Below are positions 1-10,397 of a stretch of 39,011 nt of DNA, in pieces. The notes beneath the pieces are model-generated. The model searched no databases. It was not told where the DNA came from and was given only the letters and a program-made list of their open reading frames with translations. The stretch covers positions 1-39,011 of the forward strand of contig NZ_CAIZIZ010000297.1 in the NCBI RefSeq assembly GCF_903933125.1, read 5' to 3'. Source of the stretch: an uncultured Lamprocystis sp. Lineage in GTDB: Bacteria; Pseudomonadota; Gammaproteobacteria; Chromatiales; Chromatiaceae. The position numbers were made by a program, and so were the translations under genes. How positions within the stretch are numbered: position 1 is the stretch's first letter; every line of letters starts with the position of its first letter.

Positions 1-108
1 CGACAGACGATACCTCCACTGTGGTTCCTTCCTATACTGCTTTAGATAATCAGTATCGAAAAAAGTTGCAATAAAACACTAATTTTATGGTTTTCCTGAG
101 AGTAAGAT

Positions 109-1116
109 GTGCGTACAAATATTTTAGTTGAAGTACTTACTTGGATTCCGTTCCACTTTATCTGTGATGACGAGACGCTGATCTGCACCCGTAATAATGA
201 CGTAGCCAGGGGAATGGTTGAATTGGCAATCGCCGATGCAAAGCGTCATCCTGATTATGCTTTGTATCGCTTGGGTGCGGCCCTTCACTCATTTGCTGAT
301 ACTTGGGCGCATCATGGGTTTTCAGGAATAGCGCATGAGATGAATTCCGTGTGGCTTAGTTTTGACCAAGCAAGCCCGGGAGATGCCGTCACGTCACATA
401 GTCTCTGGGATGCTGGGGTGGAGAAGTCACACTATACCTGGATTGGCCACACCTGTCTGTTGTCTTATCCAGACTATCCGTGGAATGATTTGCACTATTG
501 GCTGCGTGTTTATAACGATGACGGCAGCTCGACGGATCATAAAATACACAGAGGCAAGAATTACGAATCGTTTATGGGTGCCGCGCTGGAGTGTTACAGA
601 TATCTCTTGGCGTACCGGGGTGCAAGTGAATCTAATCATGCCTTTTCTAAAGACCAACATGACGCTCTGCTGAAAACGCTGATGTTCAAGACTAAAACCG
701 ACGAGAATTCTTACGACGAGGCTCTCAATCATTTCTATGATGAAATGAATAAGGGTGTTTTTGGCCCGGAGTTAGCGAAAGGGCCAAATGGGGTGGAGAA
801 CTTCGTTCGTTATGATGAGGGAAAAAAATATTTTCACCAGATAGGGTATGCCAAGAAAAAGTCGGGAGCCGGTGAAGAGGGCGAAGAAAATAATACTGAT
901 GAAATAACATCCGAAAAGGCCGGTGCGAGTGTCGGTCAAGCCCTGGTCCAATACTGGACCTTCAATATTAAGTGGGGTGAAGGGTTCTATGATGGCGACT
1001 TTTACAAGTTCTGCGAGGCCACAAAACAACAAAGAGATGATGTGGCAAGATTGCTGAGGGATCGGGGCATCTATTGTTGCGGAACCTATGGCGGTCCCCA
1101 TTCCGGCGGTGCCTAA
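109..1116 (+). CDS. DUF6765-like protein, probably lacking its N-terminus
   Basis: The 335-residue product resembles what I know as DUF6765 proteins: it has a WIPFHF segment near the start and a helix with LHSFADTWAHHGF (about residues 59-71). The His-Asp-His spacing of that helix recalls zinc-dependent phospholipase C/nuclease folds. The function is unknown, and metal-dependent hydrolysis is only inferred. The only in-frame start is GTG at 109, because TGA (97) and TAA (103) stops lie just upstream. Family members normally carry some 70-90 residues before the FHF motif, so the gene looks 5'-truncated or frameshifted. Another frame at 3-74 reads TDDTSTVVPSYTALDNQ, which could be part of the missing N-terminus. 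Base composition is clearly more AT-rich than all its neighbours, suggesting recent transfer. It converges on the HD-domain gene after a 53-base gap. Confidence 0.6.
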   Translation: MRTNILVEVLTWIPFHFICDDETLICTRNNDVARGMVELAIADAKRHPDYALYRLGAALHSFADTWAHHGFSGIAHEMNSVWLSFDQASPGDAVTSHSLWDAGVEKSHYTWIGHTCLLSYPDYPWNDLHYWLRVYNDDGSSTDHKIHRGKNYESFMGAALECYRYLLAYRGASESNHAFSKDQHDALLKTLMFKTKTDENSYDEALNHFYDEMNKGVFGPELAKGPNGVENFVRYDEGKKYFHQIGYAKKKSGAGEEGEENNTDEITSEKAGASVGQALVQYWTFNIKWGEGFYDGDFYKFCEATKQQRDDVARLLRDRGIYCCGTYGGPHSGGA

Positions 1117-1169
1117 GGCGCTGCGGCCAGGCGCGGTGAAGCTCCAAAGTTCCTGAATGCTGAAAGGTT

Positions 1170-1790
1170 CTATTCGCGCTTGGCATTGACCAGTGACTCC
1201 AACTCGGCTACCACGCGCTCCAGTTCGTCGATCAGTGCCGCCGGTGCCTGGCCGGCCGTGCGGAAGGCGTCCGCGAGACTGCGGTAGTACCAAAGGTGCG
1301 CGGCCGGTTCCTTGCGGCTGAAGCGCTCCCACAGGGCGTCGCCGAGACTGCGGTAATCCAGCAGCATAGCGCGGGCATTGTGCAGCTTGTCGGCGATACT
1401 GACGCGGTGGTATGCCGGGTCCGGTGTCGCGCGCACATGGCGGATGTAGGACTCCTTGCGTTCGCGCCAGGGCGGCTTGGGAACGCTCTCGGCATCGGTG
1501 CAGGCGTTGACTATCCGGAGCACGGTTGCCCCATAGCGTTCATGGATGGCGCCGCGGAGCGCCGCGGCCCCGCCCTGATGTTCCGCCTGATCCTCGATGG
1601 CGTCGTGCAGCAGGGCGGCGATGGCCTCGTCCTCACTGCCGCCGTGCTCCAGCACCAGACTGGAAACGGCCAGCAGATGCGAGATGTACGGGGCCTGGGC
1701 GCCCTTGCGCACCTGACGATTATGCAGTTGCCCGGCATAGCGCAGGGCATCGAAGAAGCGCTCGGAGAGCAGTGCGTCCGGTTCGATCAT
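1170..1790 (-). CDS. HD-domain phosphohydrolase (SpoT/RelA hydrolase-like)
   Basis: This 206-residue protein has the HD-domain signature of the RelA/SpoT hydrolase class. H at YISHLL (about 37), the HD pair in ALLHDAIED (about 62-63) and the distal Asp in VSIADKLHN (about 133) are the expected metal ligands. The family hydrolyses (p)ppGpp or related nucleotides, but this short stand-alone form has no synthetase, TGS or ACT domain, so its substrate cannot be assigned. The start codon overlaps the stop of the upstream lipoprotein hydrolase gene (ATGA), so the two are probably translationally coupled. A small alarmone hydrolase is the best guess; a different nucleotide or metabolite phosphatase is possible. 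Confidence 0.8.
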   Translation of the reverse strand: MIEPDALLSERFFDALRYAGQLHNRQVRKGAQAPYISHLLAVSSLVLEHGGSEDEAIAALLHDAIEDQAEHQGGAAALRGAIHERYGATVLRIVNACTDAESVPKPPWRERKESYIRHVRATPDPAYHRVSIADKLHNARAMLLDYRSLGDALWERFSRKEPAAHLWYYRSLADAFRTAGQAPAALIDELERVVAELESLVNAKRE

Positions 1791-3106
1791 GGGGTCGGAA
1801 ATCTCCAGGTTACCGAGCTGGTCTGTACCAGTTCGCGGCCCGGTTCCCCGGGCTTCTTGCCGTACCGGATCATTTGGATCAGGTCCGAACTGACCTGCGG
1901 GTTGGTGGTGAAATAGGAATGGCCGAAGAAGTCGGTGCGGTCGCCCTGATAGGTGATCAGGTCAAGCTTGCCGAGCGTCGCGAAATAGGTCCGGGTCTTG
2001 GGCGGGAGGTCCTCGGGGCGCAATTGGCCCATCCGGTTGCGGCTGCGGAACAGGAACTTGGAAACCCGCAACGCCCGATCTTCCGGTGAGGCATAAATCG
2101 TCATCCGGCCCTTCAGCATCCGCGGCAGCCGGCCCTCGGGCCAGACGGTGACCAGATCCGGGTCCGAGAGGAATCCGGTGATCTGCTGGCCGGCGATGTC
2201 CACGTCGATGTCCGGCGACATCAGGACCAGGTTGTCGATCCGGTAGGCGACCATGGGTTCCTGGCCGGCGGAGATTGCTTCCAGGCCGAGTTCGCGCACC
2301 GCGCGCAGCATGACGGCGGTGCCGCGGCTGTGTGCCAGCAGTTGCAGCCCTTCGACGCCCGGTACCCTGGCCAGCAGGCGGATGGTCTTTTTCAGATGCT
2401 CCACCGCGTAGTCCGCGGACTCGGTGGTCGTGGTGTAGGAGGTCAGGAAATTGCCGGTGGATGAGGCCGGCCAGGTGAAGAAGGTGCAGACGTCTTCCCG
2501 GCCCAGGAAGTGACAGAGTTCCGCGGTGGTATAGGCCGCGCTGGCGAAGGTCTCGTTGAAGCCATGAACATAGAGCAGGATCTTTTTCGACGATGAGGTC
2601 TTCAGCCGACGCTCGATTTCCTGGGAGAGTGTCTGCTTGGCCTCCTGGTGGCGCGCCATTTCCGCACGGTCACGCTCGATCAGGCCATTGGGCAACTGGT
2701 GTAACTGGTAGGGCTCGTCGGGAAAGTGCCCCGACTCCTTGGTCGTTCCCAGTTCCAGGCCGATCGCCCGGGTGCGTTGACCACGCTGGCTTTGCTCAAG
2801 CAGCGCGTTCCAGGTAATGGCGGGGGTCAGACGCACCTGGGTGGTGCCGAAGGTGATGCGCCTGGCGCGGGTCTGGCCGTAAGGCAGGGTGCTTTCCGGG
2901 TCGGTCTCGGGGCCGCGGTCGGTGATGTAGATGAGATCCAGGTTCGGGTTGAGTTGCTGGTCGGCCGCTTGGGCGAAAATCTGGAGCCCTCCAGGCTGCT
3001 GATACACGATGGGGGTGGGCATCAACTGCCGCAGCGGGGTGGCACAACCTGCCAGCAGCAGGACGGCCGTCAGGATGGACAGGACCTTGGAGCGCGCACG
3101 GGGCAT
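1787..3106 (-). CDS. alpha/beta-hydrolase lipoprotein (DUF900 type)
   Basis: The chosen start gives a 439-residue protein beginning MPRARSKV, a hydrophobic stretch and the lipobox LLAGC, so it is predicted to be a lipoprotein. The frame stays open 40 codons further upstream (to 3226), but that extension would bury the signal peptide and run into the clpB leader. The hydrolase core shows the oxyanion-type VHGFNE (about 180), the nucleophile elbow AHSRG (Ser about 260), an acid in MSPDID (about 299) and the catalytic His in FFGHSYF (about 396). This matches the DUF900 family of serine hydrolases, whose substrates are mostly unknown. The gene is first in an operon with the HD-domain gene and divergent from clpB. 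Confidence 0.8.
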   Translation of the reverse strand: MPRARSKVLSILTAVLLLAGCATPLRQLMPTPIVYQQPGGLQIFAQAADQQLNPNLDLIYITDRGPETDPESTLPYGQTRARRITFGTTQVRLTPAITWNALLEQSQRGQRTRAIGLELGTTKESGHFPDEPYQLHQLPNGLIERDRAEMARHQEAKQTLSQEIERRLKTSSSKKILLYVHGFNETFASAAYTTAELCHFLGREDVCTFFTWPASSTGNFLTSYTTTTESADYAVEHLKKTIRLLARVPGVEGLQLLAHSRGTAVMLRAVRELGLEAISAGQEPMVAYRIDNLVLMSPDIDVDIAGQQITGFLSDPDLVTVWPEGRLPRMLKGRMTIYASPEDRALRVSKFLFRSRNRMGQLRPEDLPPKTRTYFATLGKLDLITYQGDRTDFFGHSYFTTNPQVSSDLIQMIRYGKKPGEPGRELVQTSSVTWRFPTP

Positions 3107-3240
3107 GAGGGTTGACCAACTGAAGCTCGGTTGAACACCCGGTAAGGATAGCCGTGTTTGGTTACGAACCGTACCCCTTGAAGTCGGGCCGCCCGTCCGC
3201 AATTTGCGGATATCCACATGTTTCATCAGAGATCTGCACC
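3107..3240. promoter_or_regulatory. divergent promoter region; possible heat-shock promoter for clpB
   Basis: This is the gap between the lipoprotein hydrolase gene (leftward) and clpB (rightward). On the plus strand CTTGAAG at 3177-3183 matches a sigma-32 -35 element. About 14 bases later CCGCAATTT (3197-3205) resembles the -10 consensus CCCCATNT at most positions and lies about 36 bases before the clpB start. ClpB is a sigma-32 target in related bacteria. The match is by eye only. Confidence 0.35.
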
Positions 3241-5841
<2,601 letters not shown>

Positions 5842-6043
5842 CCGCGACAACGAGGCACAGATCGGCCTTGGTCAAGATTTCGGCCACTTGGGCTCGCGGG
5901 GTGCGTAGTCAGGCCATCCTGGCCTGACACCATCAGGGCTGGAAGCCCTGACTACGCACGCCGGTGGCTGGGATTACGATCAAGGTCCACAGATCATCAC
6001 TGCGACCCCTGTTCCTGAGAGCGCTGACCTTCCGGCAATCGCC
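5842..6043. other. gap between convergent clpB and nucleotidyltransferase genes
   Basis: This 202-base gap separates two convergent genes. Apart from the REP pair at 5901-5959 I see no reading frame or classical U-tract terminator. The paired hairpins may protect or end the transcripts arriving from both sides. Confidence 0.6.
5901..5959. repeat. inverted pair of GTAG-headed REP hairpins (family A)
   Basis: Two REP units face each other. The left unit is GTAG followed by TCAGGCCA-TCC-TGGCCTGA. The right unit, read on the minus strand, is GTAG followed by TCAGGGCT-TCC-AGCCCTGA. The outer arms form a perfect 13-bp inverted repeat (5901-5913 with 5947-5959). A GTAG foot plus hairpin is the classical REP layout recognised by RAYT transposases. 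The sequence is unrelated to the second REP family found in the prophage. The location at a convergent gene end is typical. Confidence 0.85.
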
Positions 6044-7153
6044 TTAGCGCTTGTCCACCCGCCCGGAAGGATGATCAACCCCGTCGATCCGCCGCAATGA
6101 CTTGCGAAACAGGTGCGGCAGCAACAGGTGCGGCGGCATCCGCAGCCAGTGGGAGCGGACGTACAGAAGCCAGTTGGCCAGGCCGGCGAACGCGGACCGG
6201 CCTTCCTGTGGCGGGAGCGCAAGGCTCACCAAGGCGCGCATCAGTGTGCTGACCGGTCTGGCTGGAGCGAAGCGCCGGCCGACCTCGGTCAGGACGGCTT
6301 CCGGGATCGGGGTGTTCAGGAGCGCGTGCGCGAACAGGAGCCCGTAATACAGCGGGCGGCCCAGGTCCAGGCGCGCGGCACGTTCCGGCAGCGTCTCCCA
6401 GAACGCCGGTTGCGCTGAGAAGTGGCGCAAGAGTTCATCGATGTCCCACAGGTCATTGAGTCCACCCCGGACTGCGCCGTCATGGAATACATGGGTGGCG
6501 GTATGCAGCAGCATGTCCACCGGACTGAGGATCCGCACTCCAGGCATCCCCGCGACCGGGATTGAGGACTCCCACAGGAGGTCAGGGTTTGGCCGCAAGC
6601 GGCTGGTCAGGGGCAGGAGCCGATGATGGAGATCGACCTCGACGTCGCGCTGCGGGTGCCGCAGCGGCGGGATCTCATGCATCCAGTCACGGTAATAGCG
6701 TTGGTCGTAATCATCGAGGGTTTGCGCTTCCCATCCGCCGGCCAGCAGGTCGCGCTCGCAGGCGTCGATCCGCGTGCGCGGCACCAGGATGTCGAGGTCG
6801 CGCAGTTGCCGCCCGCGCGTCAGCGGTAACCCGGTGCAGCAGTAAGCGGCACCCTTGAGCAGGATCAGGTCGCCGTCGCCGGCGGGGAGCGCGCGGCGGA
6901 CTTGCGAGACTTCGTGCGCGACCCGGCACTGGAGGAAGGCTGGGTAGGCGCGCGCCGCGAGCAGTTGGTCGCGGGCCACCGCCGGGCAGTGGTCCAATGC
7001 GCCGGCATCCTCGATGCGATAACCGAGTCGCGCCAGCACCCGCTCAGTGCGTGCCGCACGCAGGCAGCGGTTCCAGTCGTCCGCCGAGAAGTGCGCAACG
7101 GCTGACGGCTCGCGAGCGCTGCGCAGGAGCGTGTGCAGTTTAGCAGGGTTCAT
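6044..7153 (-). CDS. nucleotidyltransferase family protein (NTP_transf_5 type)
   Basis: The 369-residue protein has the hallmarks of the uncharacterised NTP_transf_5 family. ILLKGAAY (about 97-104) is followed by RGRQLRDLDILVP, whose two aspartates (about 119 and 121) are the usual metal ligands, and then by VEVDLHH (about 171-177), which supplies the third acid. A helical C-terminal half with an HTATHVFHDG segment follows. It is the last gene of a four-gene operon. Its start lies 14 bases inside the end of the HprK-related kinase gene, so the two proteins are probably made together. In this context it probably modifies a partner or small molecule of the HPr-rel-A-type system; the substrate is unknown. 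Confidence 0.8.
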   Translation of the reverse strand: MNPAKLHTLLRSAREPSAVAHFSADDWNRCLRAARTERVLARLGYRIEDAGALDHCPAVARDQLLAARAYPAFLQCRVAHEVSQVRRALPAGDGDLILLKGAAYCCTGLPLTRGRQLRDLDILVPRTRIDACERDLLAGGWEAQTLDDYDQRYYRDWMHEIPPLRHPQRDVEVDLHHRLLPLTSRLRPNPDLLWESSIPVAGMPGVRILSPVDMLLHTATHVFHDGAVRGGLNDLWDIDELLRHFSAQPAFWETLPERAARLDLGRPLYYGLLFAHALLNTPIPEAVLTEVGRRFAPARPVSTLMRALVSLALPPQEGRSAFAGLANWLLYVRSHWLRMPPHLLLPHLFRKSLRRIDGVDHPSGRVDKR

Positions 7154-8060
7154 CCGCGGTGATCTCCTCGATCAGAGCGATGGCCGCGGCGAGATTGCCA
7201 TAGTCCATGCTGAAGCACGTGCACTCACGTACCAGCCGGACCAGGGTCATGAACCCGCCCTCGCCGAGCAGGCGATAGTTGAAGGCGTTCTGCGCCAGGC
7301 GAGCGAAACCGAGGCTCTTGTCCAGGCGCTTGAGTTGCGGTCGTCTCAAGCCGGGTACAAACCGCGGGAAGGCAATCCAGCGCGGCTGTGCCGGTTCGGT
7401 CTGACGTGCCAGGCTCGGGAGCGGTGGTCGCAGGTGAGCCACATCGCCCTTTCTGGTCTTGGGGAAGACCGGCCCGAGGAAGGCGTCCGGCAAGAACTCG
7501 CGAATCACCGGTATCGACCGGTTTTTCAGTGGGATGGCGCGGGGCAGCGGGAGGATGTCGCCGCCGGTCGGTCGGATCAGCCCAAACTCGTCGGAGAGCA
7601 GGCGCCAGCCGCGGTAGGCGAGGGCGGCGCTGAGCGTACTCTTGCCCGCGCCGGGCATGGCGGGCAGCAGCAAAGCCTGACCATTGCGCTCCAGTGCACC
7701 CGCATGCAGCATCAGATACCGGTGGGCACGGGTGGCAATGCTCCAGTTCAGACCCCATTCGAGCAACGGAAATGCGTGTTCGCGGGGAAAGGGCTCGAAT
7801 GGGTGCAGAGCGTCTAATGCGAAGACGGCCTGGGCACGCCACCAGCGCCGGATTCCTGATGCGCTGTTGATCTCGACCTGAAAATGCGCGACGGCGGGGC
7901 CGCGGCTGGCCCAGCAGGGGCCGTAGAATTGCTCCAACAGGTCGAGCGTGTCGGCGAGTCGGGTCCGCAACGCGATGATGAAGGGTCCGGAGCGGTAAAC
8001 CAGACCGTTGTCGGCAAGTCCGCGCCGATCCGGTGCTTGCAGCAGCTCCGACAGAGTCAC
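7140..8060 (-). CDS. HprK-related kinase A-like protein
   Basis: The 306-residue product carries a P-loop PGAGKST (about 136-142) followed by LLSDEFGLI, the arrangement of the C-terminal kinase domain of HPr kinase/phosphorylase. The N-terminal part is not HprK-like. With its PqqD-like and nucleotidyltransferase neighbours it fits the 'HPr-rel-A' clade of HprK-related kinases, whose target is not established. The start chosen is GTG at 8060, which overlaps the stop of the PqqD-like gene (GTGA). The frame stays open to 8129, but the extra residues are low-complexity Arg/Pro. No canonical HPr gene is visible nearby, so a role in carbon control is unlikely. Confidence 0.8.
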   Translation of the reverse strand: MTLSELLQAPDRRGLADNGLVYRSGPFIIALRTRLADTLDLLEQFYGPCWASRGPAVAHFQVEINSASGIRRWWRAQAVFALDALHPFEPFPREHAFPLLEWGLNWSIATRAHRYLMLHAGALERNGQALLLPAMPGAGKSTLSAALAYRGWRLLSDEFGLIRPTGGDILPLPRAIPLKNRSIPVIREFLPDAFLGPVFPKTRKGDVAHLRPPLPSLARQTEPAQPRWIAFPRFVPGLRRPQLKRLDKSLGFARLAQNAFNYRLLGEGGFMTLVRLVRECTCFSMDYGNLAAAIALIEEITADEPC

Positions 8061-8401
8061 CCCGGTAACCGGTCGACGAGTTCGAGGCGGACCAGTTCGT
8101 CGAGCATGGACCGGATGCGCTCGGTCCATTCCGGGGTGACGGGTTGCGCACAGGAGCGCGCCATGCGGGCGGTGATGGTCTCGAGGTCGGTCGGCTCCGG
8201 GGGCAGCATTCCGAGCAACTCGGCCGGAAGGATGCTCAGCAGGTGGGTCTCGCCGGTGCGGCGGCAGTACACACTGCTCTCGGCTTCCCAGGTTGCCACC
8301 ACGAGCGTGTCGGCTGGGCTTAGGTACCGATCGCCGCCGCCTGGCGCCGGCCCATCCATCAAGCCCCCGACCGGATCAGGCTCACTGCTGAAGCGCGGCA
8401 C
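8057..8401 (-). CDS. PqqD-family peptide-binding protein (HPr-rel-A system)
   Basis: This is a small protein of up to 114 residues. The core includes VVATWEAESSVYCRRTGETH, then LLSILPAELLGML and a C-terminal helix LDELVRLELVD. That is the winged-helix layout of PqqD proteins, which hold a peptide substrate for a modifying enzyme. The GTG at 8401 overlaps the end of the Tat-exported protein gene by 20 bases; an internal ATG at 8359 (MDGPAPGG) is an alternative start. No radical-SAM enzyme is encoded nearby, so the partner enzyme is more likely the kinase or the nucleotidyltransferase. The assignment rests on weak sequence similarity plus operon context. Confidence 0.65.
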   Translation of the reverse strand: MPRFSSEPDPVGGLMDGPAPGGGDRYLSPADTLVVATWEAESSVYCRRTGETHLLSILPAELLGMLPPEPTDLETITARMARSCAQPVTPEWTERIRSMLDELVRLELVDRLPG

Positions 8402-8984
8402 AGACCCCCCCGCCGAGCAGGCCCGGGTTGACCGAGCACAGGCAACTGGCGGCGATGCCCATGTTGTCCGCGTTCTGCTGAGTCACCGGATAGATGCATT
8501 GTGGCGGGATCGGGGGACTTCCGCAATTGTCCATTGATGTCGGGTTGTTGATCGGATCGCCAGTGTCGCTAAAGGGCTTGAATACACGTAACAGCAGAAC
8601 GTCGTCCTCGCTGTCCTTGGTGTATCCGGCAGTGTCGAACACCGTGCCATCGCTCTTGTAATAAGTGCCGGAATCGGGCGCGATGGAGTAGACCGTCTCT
8701 GTCGTGGCCGGTGGCGCGTCGAGGTGGAAGACTGCCATGGTGCCGTGCTGACGCACGAAAGTATCGAGCGGCGGGGTGGCTTCCGGGATGACGTTGTTCA
8801 GAGGACTGGCGTTGCGTGACGCCACGATGCACTGAGCGGTACTGGCGGTCGCCGCCGCGGCCCCGTTCGGCAGTGTCGCGATGAGCGGGGCCGTTGCCGT
8901 TGCCGCCGCGGCCTGGAGCAAGCGCCGTCGGCCCTGAAGCATCGTCTCGCGATCCGGGTTTGGTTCCAAGGGCTGATGGATCAT
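8382..8984 (-). CDS. Tat-exported protein of the HPr-rel-A-type operon
   Basis: The 200-residue protein starts MIHQPLEPNPDRETM and then has a twin-arginine signal, QGRRRLLQAAAATATAPL, ending in an alanine-rich cleavage region (about residue 45). The mature part has several cysteines (QCIVAS, NCGSPP, PQCIYP, SCLCSV, GVCAALQQ), suggesting a disulfide-bonded or metal-binding periplasmic protein. I do not recognise a family. It is the first gene of the operon and has a good ribosome site (AGGAG, 5 bases before the ATG). Being first, exported and next to a PqqD-like protein, it is a candidate substrate or effector of the downstream modification genes; this is inference. Confidence 0.7.
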   Translation of the reverse strand: MIHQPLEPNPDRETMLQGRRRLLQAAAATATAPLIATLPNGAAAATASTAQCIVASRNASPLNNVIPEATPPLDTFVRQHGTMAVFHLDAPPATTETVYSIAPDSGTYYKSDGTVFDTAGYTKDSEDDVLLLRVFKPFSDTGDPINNPTSMDNCGSPPIPPQCIYPVTQQNADNMGIAASCLCSVNPGLLGGGVCAALQQ

Positions 8985-9229
8985 GGTAACTCCTGAAGGC
9001 CGTGATCAAGTGAGCGCATGCGACTTTCATACCATCGAGCAACCTACTTGATCTGTAGTGTGCCGGACTCCTGTTTCGCCGATGCGGACGACCCCGGTGT
9101 AAAAAAACCTGACATTCGACGACCGAATTTCCTTGCGTATTCGCCAAGTATAGCGGCAGGGTCAAACCAGGATAGTGCTCCTTGGCGGATAGGGCGGATT
9201 CCCTGAGAGCCAGGGCGGTAGGCCACGCG

Positions 9230-9805
9230 TCAGGCCAGACCCCGAACCCGACGCCAGGCCTGGATCGCCTCGCGGTCACTGGCCTGATCGGCGGCATAGC
9301 GTCGATCGAGTTCGGCGCGCCGCTCGCCCGGCGCATCCCGCAGCAGCGTGGCGACACTCAAGACTGGTCCGTTTCCCGGCAGCGCGCCCGCGGTGACCGC
9401 GGCGATGTAGACACTCCGGTCGCCGATATCCAGGGTTTCCTCCACTCGGCAGTCGAGCCAGGCGACACAGTCGGCGTAGAGTGGGTTGCCGTCCGGCGTG
9501 GTTCCTGCGGGCACGTCGGCGAATTTGTCCTGCTGATGACCGCTCTGGAGTCCGAAACGCCAGACCGCATCCAGGCCGCTGATCGGCAACAGGTGCAGGG
9601 CGAAGCGCCCGCTGCCCGCGATCACCCCCCAGGTGTGATGGTGGCGGGCGATGGCGATCAACATCCGCGGTTGCTCGGCGACGATCGACGCACGGACTGC
9701 CGACGTGGCGATTAGGCCGCCACGGCGTCCGTGGTGGGCGGCGGTCACCAGCCACAGGGGTGGATCATAGAGGTGAAAGACGGCGGCAATCGCGTCCTGG
9801 TTCAT
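9230..9805 (-). CDS. flavin reductase-like FMN-binding protein
   Basis: The 191-residue protein starts MNQDAIAAVFHLYDPPLWLV and continues GGLIATSAVRASI, RMLIAIARHHHTW and SGRFALHLL. These are the beta-barrel segments of the flavin reductase-like (split barrel, FMN-binding) domain. Members reduce or bind FMN, often supplying a monooxygenase, but no oxygenase is nearby. The frame extends far upstream to 10180 as an arginine-rich shadow of the preceding gene. ATG at 9805, ten bases after that gene's stop, is the sensible start. It is the last gene of the operon beginning at the RAYT gene. Confidence 0.75.
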   Translation of the reverse strand: MNQDAIAAVFHLYDPPLWLVTAAHHGRRGGLIATSAVRASIVAEQPRMLIAIARHHHTWGVIAGSGRFALHLLPISGLDAVWRFGLQSGHQQDKFADVPAGTTPDGNPLYADCVAWLDCRVEETLDIGDRSVYIAAVTAGALPGNGPVLSVATLLRDAPGERRAELDRRYAADQASDREAIQAWRRVRGLA

Positions 9806-9815
9806 GGTTTTGCAA

Positions 9816-10397
9816 TCAGTCACGGCCGGCGGGTTGGTCGCGGGCAGGGTTCGGTGATGACGGCGGCGCCGGGGCCAGACGCGGGTCGGCGACCGTGGCT
9901 TCGGGGGTGATCTCAAGATATCCGTCCCCGGCGTCCTCCAGATACATGGAGCCGAACACCGCGTTGCCGGCGTGATCGGCGCGATCTCCGGGCAGTGTGC
10001 CGGGGCGGGCGGGCGCCGGGCCGTCACCTTGGTTCGATGACCAGGCGCCGACGTCCGGCGCGCTGGTCTCAACGCGCGCTGGTGCGCCGTACGCATCGCG
10101 GAGTTGGTCCGCCGGGAGGGCCTCCGGTGAGCTCGCGGCCTCGATCCTGTTGCCGATGGCGTCCGCATAAACCCCGTCACCGAGTGGGTGGTAGCTGGCG
10201 CCGTAAGGGTCCATGAAGCTGCCGTCGGGTTGCGGGTAATAGTAGTTGCCGTCGCGATCGACCAGGCTGCCGTCGCCGTAGCCGGAATCGCGCAGCGTCG
10301 TTGCCGCGGTGCCCGTCCAGATCAGCAGCAGCGTACAACCCAGACCGCCGAAGGGCAGTCGCCGAGGGTGGGTGGACCGTACGCGCCTGGGTATCAT
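9816..10397 (-). CDS. small exported protein, unknown function
   Basis: The 193-residue protein has a basic N-terminus (MIPRRVRSTHPRR) and a hydrophobic segment (GGLGCTLLLIWTGTAA), so export or anchoring is likely. A Gly/Asp/Tyr-rich region follows with repeated short strands such as DGSLVDRDGNYYYPQPDGSF and DGVYADAIGNRIE, like the beta-hairpin repeats of surface proteins. The C-terminal half is proline- and alanine-rich and probably disordered. I do not recognise a family. Its start overlaps the stop of the 617-residue protein gene (ATGA), indicating coupling. Confidence 0.6.
   Translation of the reverse strand: MIPRRVRSTHPRRLPFGGLGCTLLLIWTGTAATTLRDSGYGDGSLVDRDGNYYYPQPDGSFMDPYGASYHPLGDGVYADAIGNRIEAASSPEALPADQLRDAYGAPARVETSAPDVGAWSSNQGDGPAPARPGTLPGDRADHAGNAVFGSMYLEDAGDGYLEITPEATVADPRLAPAPPSSPNPARDQPAGRD

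Noticed and set aside
3154-3240. Upstream extension of clpB to ATG-like start at 3154
   Set aside because: The added 29 residues are absent from ClpB proteins and would cover the candidate heat-shock promoter; ATG 3241 gives the conserved N-terminus.
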